Assembly (NCBI GenBank): GCA_903866915.1
Contig: CAIPPO010000013.1
Location: forward strand, 1-32,045
From: an uncultured Mucilaginibacter sp.
Lineage (GTDB): Bacteria; Bacteroidota; Bacteroidia; Sphingobacteriales; Sphingobacteriaceae
DNA: 32,045 nt
Direction: 5' to 3'
Part shown: piece after piece, positions 1-6,646 of the stretch
How the letters are laid out: the number at the start of each line of letters is the position of its first letter
Numbering within the stretch: the stretch's first letter is position 1
Translations under genes and position numbers: made by a program
The notes under the pieces: generated by a model
What the model was told of the DNA's origin: nothing
Database searches by the model: none
What the model saw: the letters and a program-made list of their open reading frames with translations, nothing else

Positions 1-815
1 AATTTATCTCTTTCGGCTAAAGTTTCTCGGATCCAAAGGTTTATCAGGTCTATATTTTGTAAAGCTTTAAGTGCCAGTTGCTGCGAAGCGTCGTTTACAT
101 TGTAGGGTGGTTTTACCTTATTCATCACCTCGATGATCTCTTCGCTGGCGAAGGCCATGCCTACGCGTAAGCCTGCCAGCCCCCAAGCTTTGGATAGTGT
201 TTGCAGGATGACCAGGTTGGCATATTCGGTTAGTTCCTGTATAAAAGTTTTTTGGCGACTGTAGTTAATATAGGCTTCGTCGATCACTACAATGCCTTGG
301 AAATTGGCGAGGACGGTTTCCACATCCTCGCGGTTAATGGAATTGCCTGTTGGGTTGTTGGGCGAGCAAATAAAGATCAGTTTGGTTTTTTCATCGATGG
401 CTTCCGCAATGCCTTCCAGATTTAGCTGAAAGTCTTCCGTTAGGGGAACGCGTTTGACAGCGATATCATTGATATTAGCCGATACCTCGTACATGCCATA
501 AGTTGGCGGAACGAGGATCACATTATCAACACCCGGATTGCAAAAACTACGGAATAGGATATCGATGGCTTCATCACTGCCATTGCCTAAAAAAATATGC
601 TTTGGCGGTACACCCTTGATCTCGCTCAGGCGTTTTTTAACCTCGAACTGTAAGGGGTCGGGGTATCGGTTATAGCTTTGTTTCAATGGCGAACCATAGG
701 AATTTTCATTCGCATCCAAATAAACACTTGCCTCACCCTGGAACTCATCGCGTGCCGAGGAGTAGGGCCTGAGTGTTTTGATGTTTTTGCGTATGATGTT
801 GTTGATGTCAAACAT
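1..815 (-). CDS. hisC: Histidinol-phosphate aminotransferase HisC, 3' end cut by window
   Basis: PLP-dependent class I/II aminotransferase that converts imidazole-acetol phosphate and glutamate to histidinol phosphate in histidine synthesis. I translated it from the ATG at 813-815; it begins MFDINNIIRKNIKTLRPYSS and stays open to the window edge, giving about 271 of the usual 350 or so residues. Visible family motifs are YLDANENSYG near the N-terminus, NRYPDP, LGNGSDEAID, the SPNNPTG segment, and LSKAWGLAGLRVG, whose Lys (about residue 209) is the expected PLP Schiff-base lysine. It lies 90 bp downstream of hisD on the same strand, with a REP-like repeat between them, and is the third structural gene of the his operon. 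hisB probably follows outside the window, which is inferred from common gene order. Confidence 0.96.
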   Translation of the reverse strand, partial: MFDINNIIRKNIKTLRPYSSARDEFQGEASVYLDANENSYGSPLKQSYNRYPDPLQFEVKKRLSEIKGVPPKHIFLGNGSDEAIDILFRSFCNPGVDNVILVPPTYGMYEVSANINDIAVKRVPLTEDFQLNLEGIAEAIDEKTKLIFICSPNNPTGNSINREDVETVLANFQGIVVIDEAYINYSRQKTFIQELTEYANLVILQTLSKAWGLAGLRVGMAFASEEIIEVMNKVKPPYNVNDASQQLALKALQNIDLINLWIRETLAERDK

Positions 816-830
816 AGCTATTAAACAAAT

Positions 831-898
831 CCGTCATGTCGGGGAACGAAGCCAGCGAACAAACATAGTTCGGAGATTGCTTCGTTCCTCGCAATGGC
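831..898. repeat. REP/MITE-like dispersed repeat between hisC and hisD
   Basis: The gap between hisD and hisC holds GGGGAACGAAG on one side and CTTCGTTCCTCGCAATGGCG on the other, an imperfect inverted repeat around a short centre. The right arm, read as its complement, matches the start of the element at 5121 (CATTGCGAGGAACGAAGC), and a diverged relative lies at 14257-14454. It is therefore one member of a dispersed family in this genome. It could form a hairpin in the hisD-hisC transcript. Confidence 0.7.
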
Positions 899-905
899 GT
901 TTTTT

Positions 906-2195
906 TTATTTTTTATTTAACCTTATTGTTACTGCATTCCTATGGGCCTGCAAGCCCTCCAACTCCGCCAAAATCTCCACCGTTGGACCGATATTTTTTA
1001 ACCCTTCCGGCGTAATATGCTGGAAAGTGATCTTTTTTACAAATGAATCTACTGAAACACCTGAATATGACCGTGCAAAAGCGCTGGTTGGCAATGTGTG
1101 ATTTGTGCCTGAAGCATAATCGCCGGCGCTCTCGGGAGTCAAATTGCCCAGAAATACCGAGCCGGCGTTGATGATGTTTCCGGTTATATTTTGCCAATCA
1201 GCCGTCGATAATATCAGGTGTTCAGGCGCATAAGCATTGCTGAAGGCCATGGCTTCATCTAAATTATTTACCAATACGATATAAGAGTTATCGATTGCTT
1301 TTCGGGCTATAGCAAACCGGGGTAATGCCGGTAATTGCTTTTCCAATTCAGCGATAGTTTGGTTGCCAATTTCTTGCGAGGTAGTTACTAATACCGATTG
1401 GCTATCCGCACCATGCTCCGCCTGGGCCAGCAAATCTGCTGCAACAAAAGCTGGTATGGCCGAATCATCGGCTATTACCAATACTTCGGATGGACCGGCT
1501 GGCATATCAATCGCCGTGTTGGTGGTCGATTGAATGATCGTCTTGGCCTTGGTTACATATTGGTTTCCGGGGCCAAATATCTTGTCGACTTTAGTAATAC
1601 TTTCTGTACCATAAGCCATGGCTGCTATAGCCTGGGCACCGCCAACGAGGTATAACTTTTCGATACCCAGCAATTGCGCCACATAGGCTATGTACGCATT
1701 CACCTTGCCATCTTTTTGCGGCGGCGAGCACACTACAATTTCGTGACATCCGGCTATTTTCGCCGGGATGCCCAGCATCAGGAAAGTACTTGGCAAAACC
1801 GCTGTGCCGCCCGGTATATATAAACCAACTTTTTCTATTGGCCTTAATTCCCGCCAGCAGGTTACCCCGGGCATGGTTTCAACTTTGTCTTCGGGTTTAA
1901 GCTGCGCACTGTGGAATTTGTAGATATTATTATAGGCTGTTTGCAGGGCCTGCTTTTGTTCGGGAAGGAGGGTAGAAGCTAATTCATTCAGCTCTTGTTT
2001 TTCAATGGCGAGGCTTTTCAGCGCTACTTTATCAAATTTTGCCGCATAATCCAGCAAAGCTTTATCGCCATTGGTCCTAACGTTTTCAATAACACCTTCC
2101 ACCACGCCACGTATCTCCTCGGCCGGATCAACGTTACGCTGAACCAGTTTCTGGATATCGCTTTTGCTTAGCTCGGAGTAGTTGTAGGTTTTCAT
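906..2195 (-). CDS. hisD: Histidinol dehydrogenase
   Basis: Zinc- and NAD-dependent enzyme that oxidises L-histidinol to L-histidine in two steps, the last reactions of histidine synthesis; cytoplasmic homodimer in known members. The 429-residue length is normal. The key residues fit the E. coli enzyme: Gln258 and His261 in AQAEHGADS, Asp359 in GDYASGTNHTLPT and His418 near the C-terminus as zinc ligands, and Glu325-His326 in YAPEHL as the catalytic pair. The GPGNQYV and MPAGPSEVLV motifs are intact. The ATG follows a 135-bp spacer after hisG that carries a tandem duplication. Co-transcription with hisG and hisC is inferred from shared strand and order. Confidence 0.98.
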   Translation of the reverse strand: MKTYNYSELSKSDIQKLVQRNVDPAEEIRGVVEGVIENVRTNGDKALLDYAAKFDKVALKSLAIEKQELNELASTLLPEQKQALQTAYNNIYKFHSAQLKPEDKVETMPGVTCWRELRPIEKVGLYIPGGTAVLPSTFLMLGIPAKIAGCHEIVVCSPPQKDGKVNAYIAYVAQLLGIEKLYLVGGAQAIAAMAYGTESITKVDKIFGPGNQYVTKAKTIIQSTTNTAIDMPAGPSEVLVIADDSAIPAFVAADLLAQAEHGADSQSVLVTTSQEIGNQTIAELEKQLPALPRFAIARKAIDNSYIVLVNNLDEAMAFSNAYAPEHLILSTADWQNITGNIINAGSVFLGNLTPESAGDYASGTNHTLPTSAFARSYSGVSVDSFVKKITFQHITPEGLKNIGPTVEILAELEGLQAHRNAVTIRLNKK

Positions 2196-2200
2196 TTTGC

Positions 2201-2360
2201 CTCAGCCTAAATCCTTCTCCGGGGAGAGGGACTTTTCTTGTTTTTTTTATAAAATTATCTTTTCAATCGGCATCGTCGCCTCACCCTAAAGTCCCTCTCC
2301 GGGGAGAGGGACTTTTAGATTTGTGTTTTTTTATAAAATTATCTTTTCAATCGGCATCAC
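2201..2360. repeat. Tandem duplication of about 80 bp covering the hisG 3' end and a hairpin
   Basis: Two adjacent units lie at about 2201-2280 and 2281-2360. A 33-base stretch matches exactly at an offset of 84 (2242-2274 and 2326-2358); the second copy includes the hisG stop codon and last codons, and the first is a non-coding copy in the hisG-hisD spacer. Each unit also carries the hairpin sequence CTCCGGGGAGAGGGACTTTT (offset 80). In the second unit this is a 13-bp stem, 2288-2300 with 2303-2315; in the first the stem has mismatches. The arrangement indicates local duplication at the end of hisG. Confidence 0.85.
2288..2315 (-). terminator. Strong GC hairpin downstream of hisG, possible partial terminator
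   Basis: This is a near-perfect palindrome with core CCCTCTCCGGGGAGAGGG and A/T flanks extending it to a 13-bp stem, 16 bp past the hisG stop. On the minus strand it is followed by only three U residues and then AGGG, so it is a poor intrinsic terminator. It may be a dispersed repeat or an mRNA 3'-end stabiliser between hisG and hisD. Confidence 0.4.
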
Positions 2361-3182
2361 CACGATACCTTGTGCGCCGGCTTGTTTTAACTGGCTGATG
2401 CGGTCCCAGAAATCGCGTTCCGGAATAACGGTATGAACTGCCACCCAGCCTTCTTCTGCCAAAGGTACTACAGAGGGGCTTTTAACGCCCGGCAATAAAG
2501 CTGTAATGGCTTCCAATGCGGCTTTGGGTGCATTCAAAACCACGTACTTAGTTTCTTTGGCGCGTAAAACCGACTGTATCCTTTGGATCAGTTCTTTGAT
2601 CAGATCATCGTTTTCGCTGCCTTTGCTGCCGATCAATACCGCTTCCGATGACATCACATCAGCAAAAGGTTTTAAGCCATTGCTTTTGAGCGTTCCGCCG
2701 GTTGATACCAGATCGCAGATAGCATCGCTCAGGCCAAGGCCAGGAGAAATCTCCACTGACCCGGAGATAGTGCGGATCTCGGACTGTATGCCTTTCGACT
2801 TTAAAAATTTACCTAATATCACCGGGTAGGTAGTTGCGATCGACTTGCCATGCAGTTCGGATAGATCTTTATAATTTTCGGTATTCGGAACCGCGATTTT
2901 TAATGAACAGCGTCCGAAACCCAGTCGTTGCAGGTAACTAACTTCCACTTCGGTTTCCTGGATCACGTTTTCACCTACTATGCCGAGGTCGGCAATGCCG
3001 TCCTGAACATATTCGGGGATATCGTCATCGCGCAGGAACAATATTTCGAGCGGGAAATTGGAGACAGGGGAAATGAGCGAGCTTTTGTAATTTTCGAAAT
3101 TCAAGCCGCAATTTTTCAGTAATTCAACTGATTTTTCGTTGAGCCTGCCAGATTTCTGGATGGCTATTTTAAGTGTTTTCAC
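2331..3182 (-). CDS. hisG: ATP phosphoribosyltransferase, long form (HisG)
   Basis: Catalyses the committed first step of histidine synthesis, condensing ATP with PRPP to phosphoribosyl-ATP. At 283 residues it is the long form, with a C-terminal ACT-like regulatory domain (about residues 210-283) that in known members binds histidine for feedback inhibition. The N-terminal catalytic part begins LKIAIQKSGRL, and the PRPP loop is visible in DAICDLVSTGGTLKSNGL (about residues 153-170). The start is GTG at 3180-3182: an in-frame TAA lies two codons upstream, so no earlier start is possible. The 59 bp upstream separate it from a His-rich leader ORF, and the right arm of a long inverted repeat ends 13 nt before the GTG. 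Expression is therefore probably controlled by histidine availability through that leader (inference). Confidence 0.97.
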   Translation of the reverse strand: MKTLKIAIQKSGRLNEKSVELLKNCGLNFENYKSSLISPVSNFPLEILFLRDDDIPEYVQDGIADLGIVGENVIQETEVEVSYLQRLGFGRCSLKIAVPNTENYKDLSELHGKSIATTYPVILGKFLKSKGIQSEIRTISGSVEISPGLGLSDAICDLVSTGGTLKSNGLKPFADVMSSEAVLIGSKGSENDDLIKELIQRIQSVLRAKETKYVVLNAPKAALEAITALLPGVKSPSVVPLAEEGWVAVHTVIPERDFWDRISQLKQAGAQGIVVMPIEKIIL

Positions 3183-3195
3183 AAATTATTTTTTA

Positions 3196-3313
3196 AACTA
3201 TAAACTGAACGGGGAACCTTATTTCACGTAGAAACAATACATTATCTTATCGCCTGGTGGCGATGGTGCAGATGAAGATGATGTAGCCTGTAACCGTTCA
3301 TTATTTTATAGTT
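3196..3313 (-). promoter_or_regulatory. His-operon leader RNA: long-range helix around the leader ORF
   Basis: Plus-strand 3196-3204 (AACTATAAA) is the exact complement of 3305-3313 (TTTATAGTT), and 3206-3212 (TGAACGG) of 3294-3300 (CCGTTCA). That gives 16 possible pairs with a 1x4 internal loop. The left arm in the transcript contains the leader ATG; the right arm ends 13 nt before the hisG GTG. Inside the leader a second hairpin is ATCGCC-ACCA-GGCGAT in RNA sense (3249-3264), just after the last His codon. No U-tract terminator follows. The likely role is histidine-responsive control by ribosome position on the leader, but the mechanism is inferred. Confidence 0.7.
3242..3301 (-). CDS. hisL: His operon leader peptide, 19 aa with six histidines
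   Basis: A short ORF, ATG at 3299-3301 to TAA at 3242-3244, encodes MNGYRLHHLHLHHRHQAIR. Six of nine consecutive residues (7-15) are His, which is the signature of a ribosome-stalling leader peptide for histidine, as in the classical enterobacterial HisL. It starts about 26 nt after the predicted transcription start of the promoter at 3334-3362 and ends 59 nt before hisG. The Tyr, Leu and Arg codons seem incidental. No similarity search was run. The call rests on His-codon density and on its exact placement between a his promoter and hisG. The gene symbol is by analogy. Confidence 0.85.
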   Translation of the reverse strand: MNGYRLHHLHLHHRHQAIR

Positions 3314-3333
3314 ATGCTATAGACGAAGTGCTG

Positions 3334-3362
3334 CAAATATAGGGAGTAGTTTGGGAAAACAA
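3334..3362 (-). promoter_or_regulatory. Bacteroidota-type promoter of the his operon
   Basis: On the minus strand a TTG (3360-3362) lies 18 bp upstream of TATATTTG (3334-3341), a perfect match to the Bacteroidota -7 consensus TAnnTTTG. The spacing is slightly shorter than the usual 19-20. The predicted start is near 3327, giving a leader of about 25 nt before the hisL ATG. Confidence 0.7.
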
Positions 3363-3383
3363 AATAATTAATAATTTATAGCC

Positions 3384-3571
3384 TTGTCATGCTGAGCTTG
3401 TCGAAGCACGTGCGCAAAGGCCCTGCCCGCGTCGCCCTTCGACAGGCTCAGGGTGACACCCTGCGCTTTTGATAAGTAGTATTTTATGTGCGTTGTCATG
3501 CTGAGCTTGTCGAAGCACGTGCGCAAAGGCCCTGCCCGCTTCGCCCTTCGACAAGCTCAGGGTGACACCCT
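3384..3571. repeat. Two 79-bp near-identical inverted-repeat elements in tandem (MITE/REP-like)
   Basis: Copy 1 is 3384-3462 and copy 2 is 3493-3571, offset 109, with only two differences in 79 positions. Each starts CATGCTGAGCTTGTCGAAG and ends with nearly its reverse complement, CTTCGACAAGCTCAGGGTG, so each can fold into one long hairpin with a GC-rich centre. They fill most of the gap from 3302 to 3608, which has no gene apart from the his promoter. Hairpins of this type are common extragenic repeats in Bacteroidota; no transposase is present. Confidence 0.85.
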
Positions 3572-3608
3572 TAATTTGTTATTCCTTTGATATCGCCCTA
3601 CGCCAGCT

Positions 3609-5108
3609 CTATTCGCACAAATAAATCTCTCCCTCTTTCGCACCGCCGATCTTTGTCACCTTTTTATGTGCCATGATATCTTTCAGGCTGATGAGTTCGC
3701 TGTTATATAAGGAGTCGAACCAGATGATATAAAATTTCTTTTGGGAGTAGAATTTGTTTATATCTTTCTTAAAGAAGCTATGGGGTACCAATTGCGATGA
3801 CATGCCGGTAAACAGCCAAACCGCTTCATTGGCGTCTGAATAGATAGGTGTATTGGGATCAAATTCTCTTTTATGTTCTTTAAGGTAAGGTGCAAATTCC
3901 GATTTGTTCCAGCTGTCGTCGCTATAGCCCGGTACACCGAAATCGTTTTCATCATCATAGCGCTGGTAATCGACCTTTGAGGTTGAGTACTCAAATAATA
4001 GCATGGCAGCAATAGCAATGCCTGCCAGTGGGTATTTTATTTTCCTGTTTTCTATCGCCCTCAAAACGTCAGGAACCCAACTTGTACAGGAGATAAGCAA
4101 TGGTATAAACATGGGCGAAAGCAGACGGCTATTGATCGGTTCGAAGCGCGAAAAAGTTGCCAGGATGATCATGAATAAACCATAGACCACAGCAAAACCA
4201 ATCACCACATTTTCGTAACTGTTGATACGTTTTTTAAACGTTTTAAAAGCAAGTACGCCAATCAGCGCAAGCATGATGATTGATGTAACCGGGATAGCAA
4301 AGGCATCTGCTTTGTCACTGAGCGCGCCCCAGTCGTTGATCACAGTGCCTACGCGGAAAAGGTTTTTGCTGAACGGCGTAATAGATGGCTCGCGCGTACC
4401 GGTACTTAGCCCGGTAACGGTACTATTGTAGGCGAGGTTTGCAACCAGCATCGAAATAGAAATAAACCCATACAAGAACAAATGGCTTATCTTTTTGCGT
4501 ACCGGCAACTCATAATCCAATAAGATCAGCAAGCAGCCTGTTCCCACGATTGTAATTCCTGCATACCGTGTGATACAGGCTATGGCGGTAATCACAGCTG
4601 TTATAATAAGCGCTTTGAGTGTATGGCCGTGGGTGTATTTCCAGTAAGCGACGATGAATAACAGTATTTCCAGTATAAATAAGGTCTCGGACCACAGGAA
4701 AGAATAGATCTCGAGCAAAGCCGGACTCAAAATAATCGCAATCAAAATAATCCATTTATAGATCCGCGAATGCGACAGGAAGCGCTCCAGGATCCAGCCG
4801 GTGGTAAAAACCACCGAGGCGAAAAGGAAGCTATTGATAAATGTACCTGCCCCAACTGCATTCACCCGCGATACAAACTGGATCAACCCTAAAAAAAGCG
4901 GGTAAAACACCGGGAAAAAGGTAATAGGCGTTTTATTAAAGGTCATGAAATTACCATGCGCCTGGAAACTATCAGCCGCGCTGGCATACATCAGCGAATC
5001 CGGCGAAAGCCCAACGCCGCTATAGGAGGTATAAAGGTATATAGCGTAAAACCCAATACAGGCGAAAATGAAGGAATCGAGGTTGGTGATATAGCGGTTG
5101 AGTTTCAT
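3609..5108 (-). CDS. Polytopic membrane protein, GT-C (ArnT/PMT-like) glycosyltransferase family
   Basis: A 499-residue inner-membrane protein with about ten hydrophobic segments, followed by a soluble C-terminal part from about residue 400 to the end. After the first membrane helix comes SPDSLMYASAADS, with an acidic residue at about 37 in the position of the catalytic Asp of the first periplasmic loop of GT-C enzymes, and then FFPVFYPLFLG, resembling the FPPxYPxLL segment of the family. Such enzymes transfer sugars from polyprenyl-phosphate donors in the periplasm. The exact substrate cannot be read from sequence. It lies 150 bp downstream of the HAD phosphatase gene with a repeat in between; a shared envelope-sugar role is possible but weakly supported. 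Confidence 0.7.
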   Translation of the reverse strand: MKLNRYITNLDSFIFACIGFYAIYLYTSYSGVGLSPDSLMYASAADSFQAHGNFMTFNKTPITFFPVFYPLFLGLIQFVSRVNAVGAGTFINSFLFASVVFTTGWILERFLSHSRIYKWIILIAIILSPALLEIYSFLWSETLFILEILLFIVAYWKYTHGHTLKALIITAVITAIACITRYAGITIVGTGCLLILLDYELPVRKKISHLFLYGFISISMLVANLAYNSTVTGLSTGTREPSITPFSKNLFRVGTVINDWGALSDKADAFAIPVTSIIMLALIGVLAFKTFKKRINSYENVVIGFAVVYGLFMIILATFSRFEPINSRLLSPMFIPLLISCTSWVPDVLRAIENRKIKYPLAGIAIAAMLLFEYSTSKVDYQRYDDENDFGVPGYSDDSWNKSEFAPYLKEHKREFDPNTPIYSDANEAVWLFTGMSSQLVPHSFFKKDINKFYSQKKFYIIWFDSLYNSELISLKDIMAHKKVTKIGGAKEGEIYLCE

Positions 5109-5120
5109 TTTTGTCGAACC

Positions 5121-5205
5121 ACGTCATTGCGAGGAACGAAGCAATCTCTGCACAGGAATTTCAGTCGGCACAATTCAGAGACGGCCACGCTGTTGCTCGC
5201 TTTGA
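5121..5205. repeat. REP-like repeat of the CATTGCGAGGAACGAAGC family
   Basis: ACGTCATTGCGAGGAACGAA continues into GCAATCTC and, after a variable centre, GAGACGGCCACGC. This is a second copy of the family found at 831-898, lying just upstream of the membrane-protein gene. The right half is diverged, so the inverted repeat is incomplete. Confidence 0.65.
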
Positions 5206-5258
5206 CACGCGGTTTATGTTTGTTGTTAAGTTAACAATAAAAATCAAGATAAAGTTTA

Positions 5259-5759
5259 TTACACTATCAAACCCAGTACCTCACTGATCGGCTGATCACT
5301 ATCAATCAAGATCCCTTTTACACCCGCTGCTGTCCCTGCTTCCACGTCGCGTTCGCGGTCGCCGATAAAATAGGATAGGGATGGATCAATATTGTATTTC
5401 TCTATCGCCCGCAGCAATAAACCCGGTTTTGGTTTACGGCAATCGCAATCGCCGGTAAAATTGGGGTGATGGGGGCAATAAAAGATATCCGTAATTTCCA
5501 CGCCGCCTGCTTTAAAGGTGTCGCGCAATAACTGGTGCATCTCAGCCAGTTGTTCTTCAGTATACCAGCCCTTGGCCAGGCCACCCTGGTTAGTGGCTAC
5601 AATTAAAGTATAGCCTTTATCCTGCAATTGCTTTAATGCCGGTATATTATAAGTCAGAATATGAAAGTCTTCAATGCGGCATACATAGTCGCCCATCTCC
5701 CTGTTCAATACGCCGTCGCGGTCAAGGAAAACTGCTTTTGTTTTAGCGGTGTTAGTCAT
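5259..5759 (-). CDS. HAD-IIIA phosphatase, GmhB-like (D,D-heptose 1,7-bisphosphate phosphatase family)
   Basis: A 166-residue cytoplasmic phosphatase. HAD motif I is FLDRDGVLN with nucleophile Asp13 and acid/base Asp15; motif II is VATNQGG (about 55-60); motif III/IV is FIGDRERDVEAG (Asp134, Asp138). A zinc site is built from Cys95, His97, Cys105 and Cys107 in CPHHP...CDCRKPKPG, typical of GmhB and of the histidinol-phosphatase half of HisB. GmhB removes the 7-phosphate of D-glycero-manno-heptose bisphosphate for lipopolysaccharide core synthesis. Because it is near his genes, histidinol-phosphate phosphatase is an alternative, but it is outside the apparent operon and is a stand-alone domain. 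Start chosen at the only ATG just before the conserved strand. Confidence 0.85.
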   Translation of the reverse strand: MTNTAKTKAVFLDRDGVLNREMGDYVCRIEDFHILTYNIPALKQLQDKGYTLIVATNQGGLAKGWYTEEQLAEMHQLLRDTFKAGGVEITDIFYCPHHPNFTGDCDCRKPKPGLLLRAIEKYNIDPSLSYFIGDRERDVEAGTAAGVKGILIDSDQPISEVLGLIV

Positions 5760-6646
5760 TTGGGCAAAGGTAATGAAATGGTTGGTTTTGGTTGTGGTTG
5801 GTTTTGGTTGTCCCGATGGCTATCGGGATAGTTGTAGTGGCTGGATATTGGGGGTTTAGTTTTACCAATTGCGTTCATAAATCACCCGAAACACGCCTGT
5901 TGCTGCCTGTAAATCGCCTGTCGCAAAGGTGTTTAGACCATAAAAATGCCTTTGAAATGTCCGGTCATTTTTAATGCTTTTTGTAAACATTTGATGCTCA
6001 CGCGTTTAAGTGTTCATTTTGGGGTGCCCGACCGGAAATTGTAAGTTATTGGATAACAGTTATTTACAGCGTTAATATCCCCAAAATTTCCGGTCGGATT
6101 TAAGGCCAGGCTTTATTGCTTCATTCACAGCTGCTTAGGTACCTGAAGCACCGGCAACAAAAAGACAGCGGTAAAGTGTTGATTCTCAATGGGGTTTTTT
6201 GATTAGTTGGCATTTTGGTTACCGCGATTTCCGGTCGTGTTCAGGGTACCCGTTAAATCATTGATTGTCAATTTATTATAAGAGATTGCACCGGTTACTA
6301 TTGGGTCATAGCGCTACAACGTCATCGGGTTATTTCGCTGCGCTGTCATTGGGTTATTTTGCTGCCTAACCAATAACATCGTGTGTTTTTTAAACCAGTT
6401 TTTGTGCCATTTAATGGTTTAACTAAACTATTGGTTATTTCGTTAGGCTAAATATAGAAATGTTTGCATTGTGAAAATTGTATTATTTGCGCTATTAAAA
6501 TGCTATTTTGTTAATTATTCAAATTATGATTTGATTAGATTTAACATTTTTGGAAAAATTGATGAATATTTTATAAAAAAGACATATATTTTGTATTTTC
6601 GTGGTTACGCACCTTTTATAAATAGACTAGAAACAGGGAATTTAAG
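5760..6646. other. 890-bp gene-free region upstream of gltB with many short repeats
   Basis: No convincing gene is seen. From left to right it holds a perfect tandem 16-bp duplication GGTTGGTTTTGGTTGT (5780-5795, 5796-5811); a 7-bp-stem hairpin TCCCGATGGCTATCGGGA (5811-5828); the imperfect palindrome AAATGTCCGGTCATTT (5955-5970); the inverted pair CCGACCGGAAATT / AATTTCCGGTCGG (6028-6040, 6085-6097); GATTTCCGGTCG (6226-6237); and two 21-bp direct repeats differing at two bases (6321-6341, 6345-6365). The last 200 bp are AT-rich and should carry the gltB promoter; TATATTTTG at 6585-6593 resembles a -7 box but its spacing to the nearest TTG (6559) is too long to be sure. Confidence 0.6.

Noticed and set aside
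3183..3241. Intrinsic terminator in the his leader
   Set aside because: No GC-rich hairpin followed by a U-tract is visible between the leader stop and the hisG start on the minus strand.
3384..3571. Possible CRISPR array
   Set aside because: Only two units, each with long internal inverted repeats and no spacer-sized variable segment pattern; they are hairpin elements.
5765..5772. TACCTTTG on the minus strand as promoter of the GmhB-like gene
   Set aside because: It lies 5 bp from the ATG, which would make a leaderless message, and no TTG is found at the -33 distance; probably chance.
5792..5974. 60-codon frame on the plus strand
   Set aside because: It begins inside a tandem repeat and hairpin, has no family features and ends in motif-rich non-coding sequence.
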